From: JBIQLO01 sp044464175
GTDB taxonomy: Bacteria; Planctomycetota; Phycisphaerae; Tepidisphaerales; Tepidisphaeraceae
Length of the DNA: 10,972 bases
Assembly: GCA_044464175.1 (NCBI GenBank)
Contig: JBIQLO010000132.1
Span: 1 to 10,972 of the forward strand
Direction of reading: 5' to 3'
The translations under genes and the position numbers were made by a program. The notes below the pieces were generated by a model. It saw nothing but the letters and a program-made list of their open reading frames with translations. It was not told where the DNA came from and ran no database searches. Shown here in pieces: positions 7,245 to 10,972 of the stretch. Each line of letters begins with the position of its first letter. Positions within the stretch are counted from its first letter, which is position 1.

Positions 7245-7277
7245 TGCACCTCTGCCCTCCGGCGCGGCAAGGGTGCA
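7245..7277. repeat. Imperfect inverted repeat (TGCACC/GGTGCA)
   Basis: TGCACC (7245-7250) and GGTGCA (7272-7277) are perfect arms. The inner bases TCTGCC and GGCAAG extend the pairing to about twelve positions with two mismatches, leaving a short GC-rich loop. It lies between the dihydrolipoyl dehydrogenase and PilZ genes, next to two further palindromes, and may be part of one composite element. Confidence 0.45.
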
Positions 7278-7289
7278 ATGAATCGCACA

Positions 7290-7322
7290 CTACAGAGCTG
7301 TAGGCGGCCTCGTTGAGGCCGC
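7290..7322. repeat. Tandem pair of perfect palindromes, REP-like or terminator-like
   Basis: CTACAG-AG-CTGTAG (7290-7303) is immediately followed by GCGGCCTC-GTT-GAGGCCGC (7304-7322), both with perfect arms. They lie about 40-70 bases after the dihydrolipoyl dehydrogenase stop on the minus strand. No T-run follows on that strand, so this is not a textbook intrinsic terminator. Back-to-back extragenic palindromes resemble REP or BIME-type dispersed repeats, or a transcript-end stabiliser. Copy number in the genome cannot be seen here. Confidence 0.5.
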
Positions 7323-7359
7323 AGCCGCAGCGGGGTCAACGCCCACGCCGACAGACGGC

Positions 7360-9204
7360 TCACAGGTGAATCGCGCGCCCGTCGGCGACGCCGGCGGCTT
7401 CCATGACGGCTTCGGAGAGGGTGGGGTGGGGATGCATGGCCTCGATGATCTCGGCCTCCGTCGCCTCGAGCTTGCGGGCCAGGACCAGCTCGGCCAGCAG
7501 TTCGGTGACGCCCTCGCCGATCATGTGGACGCCAAGCAGCTCGCCGTACTGGGCGTCGAAGATCAGTTTGACAAAGCCGTCGGTCGCGCCGGCGGCCAGG
7601 GCGCGGCCGCTGGCGCTGAAGGGGAATTTGCCGATGCGGATGTTGTGTTTGCCGTCGCGGGCTTTTTTCTCCGTTAAGCCCATGGAGGCGACCTGGGGAT
7701 GGGTGTAGGTGCAGCCGGGAATGTAGCGGTAGTCGATCTTGTGGTCGCTGACGTTGAAGAGGCGCTCGACGCAGTAGACGGCCTCGTGGTGGGCGACGTG
7801 CGCCAGGTCGGGGTGGCGGTAGCCGGCCATGGAGGATTCGGCCGGGAAATGGAGCGATACGCAATCCCCCACGGCCCAGACGTTTTCCAGGTTGGTGCGG
7901 TAGTCAGGGGTGGTCTTGATGCGTTTGCGGTCCAGTTCGAGCTTGCAGTCGGGGGCGAGCAGGTTGTCGGTGTTGCCGGTGACGCCAATGGCGACCAGGA
8001 CGGCGTCGGCCTCGAGGCTCTGGGTCTTGCCCTCCTCGCTCTTGAGGCTCAGGCGCACCCCCTCTTTGCTCGCATCCACCTTCTCGGTTTTCGTTTTGAG
8101 AAGCACCTTCAGGCCGCGCTTCTCGAAGGTGCGCTTGAGCAGGAGCGAGACATCCTCATCCTCGTTGGGCAGCAGCTGCGGGAGCATTTCGATGATCGTC
8201 ACCTCCGTGCCCAGGGCGCTGTAGAAGTCGGCGAATTCGCAGCCGATGGCGCCCGAGCCGATGATGGCCAGGCGCTTGGGGAGGGTCTTGAGGGTCAGGG
8301 CTTCGCGGTAGCCGAGAATGAGGCGGCCGTCGAAGGGAGCGCCGGGCAGGGGGTTGGGCTTGGCGCCGACCGCCAGGAGGATGTGGTCGGCGGTGAGGTC
8401 CTGGGTTTTGCCGTTGGCTTCCAGGCGCACCTTGTGGGGGGCGACGAGTTGGCCATGCCCCTTTTCGCTCTTGACGTTGTACTTGTTGAACAGGTGGGCG
8501 ACGCCTTTTTGCAGGCGGTCGGCGATGGATCGGCTGCGGGCGATGATCTTTGAAAAATCAAATTGAAGGTTGTCGAAGGTGATGCCGCGCTCGGCGGCCT
8601 CGGTGCGGAGGCGACGGACGAACTGGCCATCCTCCAGCAGCGCTTTGGTGGGGATACAGCCCCAGTTCAGGCAGGTGCCGCCGAGGTTTTCCCCCTCGAT
8701 GCACAGGACGCGCTTTTTAAGCTGCCCGGCGCGGATGGCGGCGGCATACCCGGCGGGCCCGCCGCCGATGACGATCAGGTCGTACTGATAATGGGCCGGC
8801 GCCGAGGCGGGGGCGGCCGCCGGTTTGGGAGCGGAGGTCGGCTTTGGCGCGGGGGCGGGGGCGGGCGGAGGCGGGGTGCGGACGGGCTTGGCCGGCTTGG
8901 CGGCTTTGGCCGGGCCGGGTTGCGGCTTCTCGGCGTACTGCTTTTTGATGTCGGCCGGATTTTCCCCGGCCGTGGCGATGACGCCCAGCAGGCCGCCGAC
9001 GGGAATCTTGTCCCCCTCTTTGGCGATCTGGGCCGCCAGGGTACCGGATTCAAACGCCTCCATGGGCATGTTGGCCTTGTCGGTCTCCACCTCGGCGACC
9101 GCATCGCCGGCGCTGACTTTGTCTCCTTCTTTTTTGTTCCACTTGATGAGGGTGCCTTCGGTCATGGTGTCCGAGAGCTGGGGCATGGTGATTTCAGAGG
9201 GCAT
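7360..9204 (-). CDS. lpdA: Dihydrolipoyl dehydrogenase (E3) with N-terminal lipoyl domain
   Basis: A 614-residue flavoprotein that reoxidises dihydrolipoyl groups of 2-oxoacid dehydrogenase complexes or the glycine cleavage system, passing electrons to NAD+. Residues 1-80 form a biotinyl/lipoyl domain with the lipoyl Lys43 in VETDKANMPMEA. Residues about 91-139 are a Pro/Ala/Lys swinging linker. The E3 body begins at YDLIVIGGGPAGYAAA (141-156, FAD motif) and has the redox disulfide CLNWGC (C178, C183), the NAD motif IIGSGAIGCEF (314-324), AVGDC (444-448), and the C-terminal HPHPTLSE with catalytic His593 and Glu598. All catalytic residues are present. The stretch between AVGDC and LAHVAHHEA carries about ten extra residues compared with the usual E3. 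The ATG at 9204 has TAGGAG five bases upstream. No E1 or E2 gene adjoins it. The symbol is by function; orthology is not proven. Confidence 0.94.
   Translation of the reverse strand: MPSEITMPQLSDTMTEGTLIKWNKKEGDKVSAGDAVAEVETDKANMPMEAFESGTLAAQIAKEGDKIPVGGLLGVIATAGENPADIKKQYAEKPQPGPAKAAKPAKPVRTPPPPAPAPAPKPTSAPKPAAAPASAPAHYQYDLIVIGGGPAGYAAAIRAGQLKKRVLCIEGENLGGTCLNWGCIPTKALLEDGQFVRRLRTEAAERGITFDNLQFDFSKIIARSRSIADRLQKGVAHLFNKYNVKSEKGHGQLVAPHKVRLEANGKTQDLTADHILLAVGAKPNPLPGAPFDGRLILGYREALTLKTLPKRLAIIGSGAIGCEFADFYSALGTEVTIIEMLPQLLPNEDEDVSLLLKRTFEKRGLKVLLKTKTEKVDASKEGVRLSLKSEEGKTQSLEADAVLVAIGVTGNTDNLLAPDCKLELDRKRIKTTPDYRTNLENVWAVGDCVSLHFPAESSMAGYRHPDLAHVAHHEAVYCVERLFNVSDHKIDYRYIPGCTYTHPQVASMGLTEKKARDGKHNIRIGKFPFSASGRALAAGATDGFVKLIFDAQYGELLGVHMIGEGVTELLAELVLARKLEATEAEIIEAMHPHPTLSEAVMEAAGVADGRAIHL
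8795..8935 (-). repeat. Low-complexity Pro/Ala linker-coding segment in the dihydrolipoyl dehydrogenase gene
   Basis: This GC-extreme stretch encodes the alternating Pro-Ala-Lys interdomain linker (residues about 91-137) typical of lipoyl-bearing proteins, for instance TPPPPAPAPAPKPTSAPKP. The repetition is at protein level, with PAP and KPA units; such DNA is prone to length variation between strains. Confidence 0.7.
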
Positions 9205-9234
9205 GGAAACTCCTATAAGGCTTTAGCAGGCCGG

Positions 9235-9263
9235 ATCATAGAGGAAGCGGGGGAAGTTGTCAG
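9235..9263 (-). promoter_or_regulatory. Sigma70-type promoter of the dihydrolipoyl dehydrogenase gene
   Basis: On the minus strand, CTGACA (9258-9263, five of six to consensus) is followed after exactly 17 bases by TATGAT (9235-9240, five of six). The predicted start near 9228 gives a leader of about 24 bases containing the TAGGAG ribosome site. This matches the glyA promoter in architecture. It lies in the 147-bp divergent gap shared with the amidohydrolase gene. Confidence 0.7.
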
Positions 9264-9351
9264 CGGGTGGAGCGGGGGAAAGGGCCTTTTCCATTCGCGG
9301 GATGCATCGGTGCCGGGATCGGGTATGATCGCACGCCAGGAGCAACTCGAC

Positions 9352-10203
9352 ATGATCATCGACATCCATTCCCACGCGTGGCAGTACCCGCAGCACTTTA
9401 ACGACGATTTCCGCCGGCAGGCGATGGCGGCCCGGGGAGGGCAGGAGGTGGACCTGACGGTGCGATATGAGGAGTACCGCAAGCGGCTGCCGGCCGGCCA
9501 GGAGGTGCGGACGGTGGTCTTCGGGGGCAAGGCCAGGCTCAGCGGCATCTGGGTCGATGACCGCTTCATCGCCGACTATGTCCGGCAGGACCCGGCGCAC
9601 CTGATCGGGTTTCAGTCGGTCGACCCCACGCAGGCAGGGTGGGAAAAGGAGTTGCGGCGGGGACATCAGGAGCTGGGCTTAAAAGGGATCAAGCTGCTGC
9701 CGATGTATGCCGGGTTCAATCCCGATGACCGGCGGCTGGACCCGCTCTATGCCTATGCCCAGGAGAACAAGCTGCCTGTATTGCTGCACACGGGGACGAC
9801 GTTCGTGCATCAGGCGCCCCTGGATTGCACGCTGCCGAGGCGGCTGGACGATGTGGCGATCCGGTTTCCCGGGTTGAAGATCATCATGGCCCATTTGAGC
9901 CACCCGTACGAGGGGGAGTGCGTGGCGGTGATCCGCAAGCACCCGAATGTCTATGCCGATGTCAGCGCGCTGCATTATCGCCCCTTCCAGCTCTATCACT
10001 CGCTGATGCTGGTGCAGGAGTATGGAGTGTGGCATAAGGTGTTGTTCGGGACGGACTATCCCTTCACCGATGTGGCGGCCAGCGTGGATGGGATTCGCAA
10101 TCTCAACCGCATGCTGGAGGGGACCGCGCTGCCGCGGCTGAAGGAGGAGGAGATCGAGAAGATGATTTACCGCGAGAGTCTTGGATTGCTGGGGTTGGAG
10201 TAG
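9352..10203 (+). CDS. Amidohydrolase-2 family metal-dependent TIM-barrel hydrolase
   Basis: A 283-residue cytosolic enzyme of the amidohydrolase-related (Amidohydro_2) family, which hydrolyses or decarboxylates small ring or carboxylate substrates; the substrate is unknown. Motifs along the barrel are the metal-binding HxH in IIDIHSH (H6, H8), KGIKLLP (111-117), LLHTG (H146 on the fourth or fifth strand), IIMAHLSHP (H181, H184) and LFGTDYPF with the catalytic Asp235. All expected ligands are present. The frame stays open far upstream as a shadow of the opposite gene, so the start was chosen by ribosome site: AGGAG (9338-9342) is nine bases before ATG 9352. An in-frame ATG at 9325 lies within TATGAT (9324-9329), a possible -10 with no good -35. 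It is divergent from the dihydrolipoyl dehydrogenase gene and 132 bp before the PEP-CTERM gene on the same strand. Confidence 0.87.
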   Translation: MIIDIHSHAWQYPQHFNDDFRRQAMAARGGQEVDLTVRYEEYRKRLPAGQEVRTVVFGGKARLSGIWVDDRFIADYVRQDPAHLIGFQSVDPTQAGWEKELRRGHQELGLKGIKLLPMYAGFNPDDRRLDPLYAYAQENKLPVLLHTGTTFVHQAPLDCTLPRRLDDVAIRFPGLKIIMAHLSHPYEGECVAVIRKHPNVYADVSALHYRPFQLYHSLMLVQEYGVWHKVLFGTDYPFTDVAASVDGIRNLNRMLEGTALPRLKEEEIEKMIYRESLGLLGLE

Positions 10204-10261
10204 GGGTGAAATTCCCCTGAAAACGGCAAGAAATGGGCAAAAAAACGCTTGGCCAGAGGTG

Positions 10262-10285
10262 GGGGTGCGCGGTTTACTGCGCCCC
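10262..10285 (+). repeat. Hairpin between the amidohydrolase and PEP-CTERM genes
   Basis: GGGG-T-GCGC (10262-10270) can pair with GCGC-CCC (10279-10285) around the loop GGTTTACT, leaving one bulged T. It may end the amidohydrolase transcript or sit in the leader of the next gene. No T-run follows, so the role is open. TTTACT (10273-10278), with TTGGCC 18 bases before it, is a marginal promoter candidate lying in the same hairpin. Confidence 0.3.
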
Positions 10286-10335
10286 GTTGGGCAATCAGCA
10301 GGCAAATCAGGGGCGGTTTGGGATTGGAGGAGGCA

Positions 10336-10972
10336 ATGAGAAGGACGCGATTTTTTCTGGTATTTGCGGCGGGGGCGCTGGCCGTGGCGGCCGGGGCGCT
10401 GGCGGAATATGATCCCAACAGCAATCTCAGCGGTGAATTTCAAAAATACATCGACGACACGAATGACAAGGGGGCCCAGTTGTTTAGCCTGTCACAAGGG
10501 GCATGGGTCGATTCGGTGGATGTGCAGATTTTCAGAAATTTTTCGGTCGACACCAGCGAACCGATCACGCTGGAACTTCGGGCGACCGAAGCCTCTCCGG
10601 ACAACAATCTGAACGGCTATCAGCCCACGGGCGCCATTCTGGGCACGCAAACCATCGCGGCGGCGGATGTGTCTACCAGCTTCATTGACTTCGTGACGTT
10701 CAGCTTTTCCTCTCCCGCGCTGCTGAATGCGGGTGATGTGTATGGTATTGTCCTGAGTAGCGATGCGGCCGCCGCCGGTTATTCCTGGCTCGGAGCGAGC
10801 CCGGGCGGATATGCCGATGGCAATGAGGTGGTTCAGTCCGCCGCCGGAGGCCTCTGGGCTCAGCAGAGCGGGGCGGATATGGGTTTCCGCGTCAACGGAG
10901 ACTTCATTCCCGAGCCGGCGTCCCTGGCGCTCCTGGCGCTGGGGGCAGGAGGGCTGCTGCTGAAGCGCCGGC
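10336..10972 (+). CDS. Secreted PEP-CTERM-anchored beta-rich protein (cut by window edge)
   Basis: The frame is open from ATG 10336 to the window end, 212 codons, with GGAGGAGG ending four bases before the start. Residues 1-23 form a signal peptide: basic RRTR, a hydrophobic Ala/Val/Leu/Gly core, and cleavage after ALA before EYD. The mature part is Ser/Thr/Asn/Gly-rich with beta-strand character (SVDVQIFRN, PITLELRA, GAILGTQTI, DFVTFSFSS, LNAGDVYGIVLSS, GYSWLGASPGGYADG), resembling the jelly-roll-like choice-of-anchor domains of exported PEP-CTERM proteins. The end is a PEP-CTERM signal: PEP at 192-194, a Leu/Ala/Gly-rich membrane segment, then KRR. In this system an exosortase cleaves and sorts the protein to the cell surface. 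Only a few residues and the stop should be missing. The true function is unknown. Confidence 0.88.
   Translation, partial: MRRTRFFLVFAAGALAVAAGALAEYDPNSNLSGEFQKYIDDTNDKGAQLFSLSQGAWVDSVDVQIFRNFSVDTSEPITLELRATEASPDNNLNGYQPTGAILGTQTIAAADVSTSFIDFVTFSFSSPALLNAGDVYGIVLSSDAAAAGYSWLGASPGGYADGNEVVQSAAGGLWAQQSGADMGFRVNGDFIPEPASLALLALGAGGLLLKRR

Noticed and set aside
7241..7864. A 207-codon minus-strand frame overlapping the dihydrolipoyl dehydrogenase C-terminus and the palindromes
   Set aside because: Arg/Pro/His-rich composition, out of frame with the real gene, no start signal; it is a shadow.
8563..9351. N-terminal extension of the amidohydrolase frame into the dihydrolipoyl dehydrogenase gene
   Set aside because: The extension is antisense to a real gene, is low-complexity Gly/Arg, and the family N-terminus with IIDIHSH starts at 9352 behind a good ribosome site.
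10204..10335. Cyclic di-GMP (GEMM) riboswitch before the PEP-CTERM gene
   Set aside because: GGCAAG and GGGCAAAAAAACGC looked superficially similar, but the paired GEMM stems and the conserved tetraloop-receptor layout are absent.

Overview
The window is high-GC bacterial DNA, densely coded, with seven complete genes and two genes cut by the window edges. The best taxonomic hint is the last gene. It is a secreted protein with a signal peptide and a C-terminal PEP-CTERM anchor (PEP motif, Leu/Ala/Gly-rich segment, basic end) in a style common in the Planctomycetota-Verrucomicrobiota-Lentisphaerota/Kiritimatiellota group. Together with a single-chain 2-oxoacid:ferredoxin oxidoreductase and a lipoyl-domain dihydrolipoyl dehydrogenase, this suggests a PVC-type bacterium with fermentative or anaerobic amino-acid metabolism. 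That placement is an inference; no rRNA or marker set is present.

Layout. Minus strand, left: the start of glyA (1-262, running off the left edge) with a near-consensus sigma70-type promoter, preceded by a PAS-GAF-GGDEF diguanylate cyclase (361-1665). A 383-bp divergent intergenic region follows. Plus strand: a suppressor-of-fused (SUFU) domain protein (2049-2672), which converges on a very large minus-strand gene, a fused indolepyruvate-type ferredoxin oxidoreductase (2724-6452). Upstream of that gene is a structured leader holding three hairpins and a possible short leader ORF. Continuing on the minus strand are a small PilZ-domain protein (6745-7152), an intergenic cluster of stacked palindromes (about 7241-7358), and a lipoyl-domain-fused dihydrolipoyl dehydrogenase (7360-9204) with a clear promoter. 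Divergent from it on the plus strand is an amidohydrolase-2 family hydrolase (9352-10203), followed by the PEP-CTERM protein (10336 to the right edge).

How the genes relate. The oxidoreductase oxidises 2-oxoacids, probably aryl-pyruvates from aromatic amino acids, onto ferredoxin. Dihydrolipoyl dehydrogenase serves lipoyl-dependent 2-oxoacid dehydrogenases or the glycine cleavage system, and GlyA is the serine/glycine one-carbon enzyme, so amino-acid and 2-oxoacid catabolism is a loose common theme. The cyclase and the PilZ protein are a producer and a likely receptor of cyclic di-GMP, but they lie about 5 kb apart and need not be partners. I see no CRISPR array, insertion sequence, phage gene, tRNA or rRNA. 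Most of the window looks like ordinary chromosomal backbone; the parts worth a second look are the intergenic structures.
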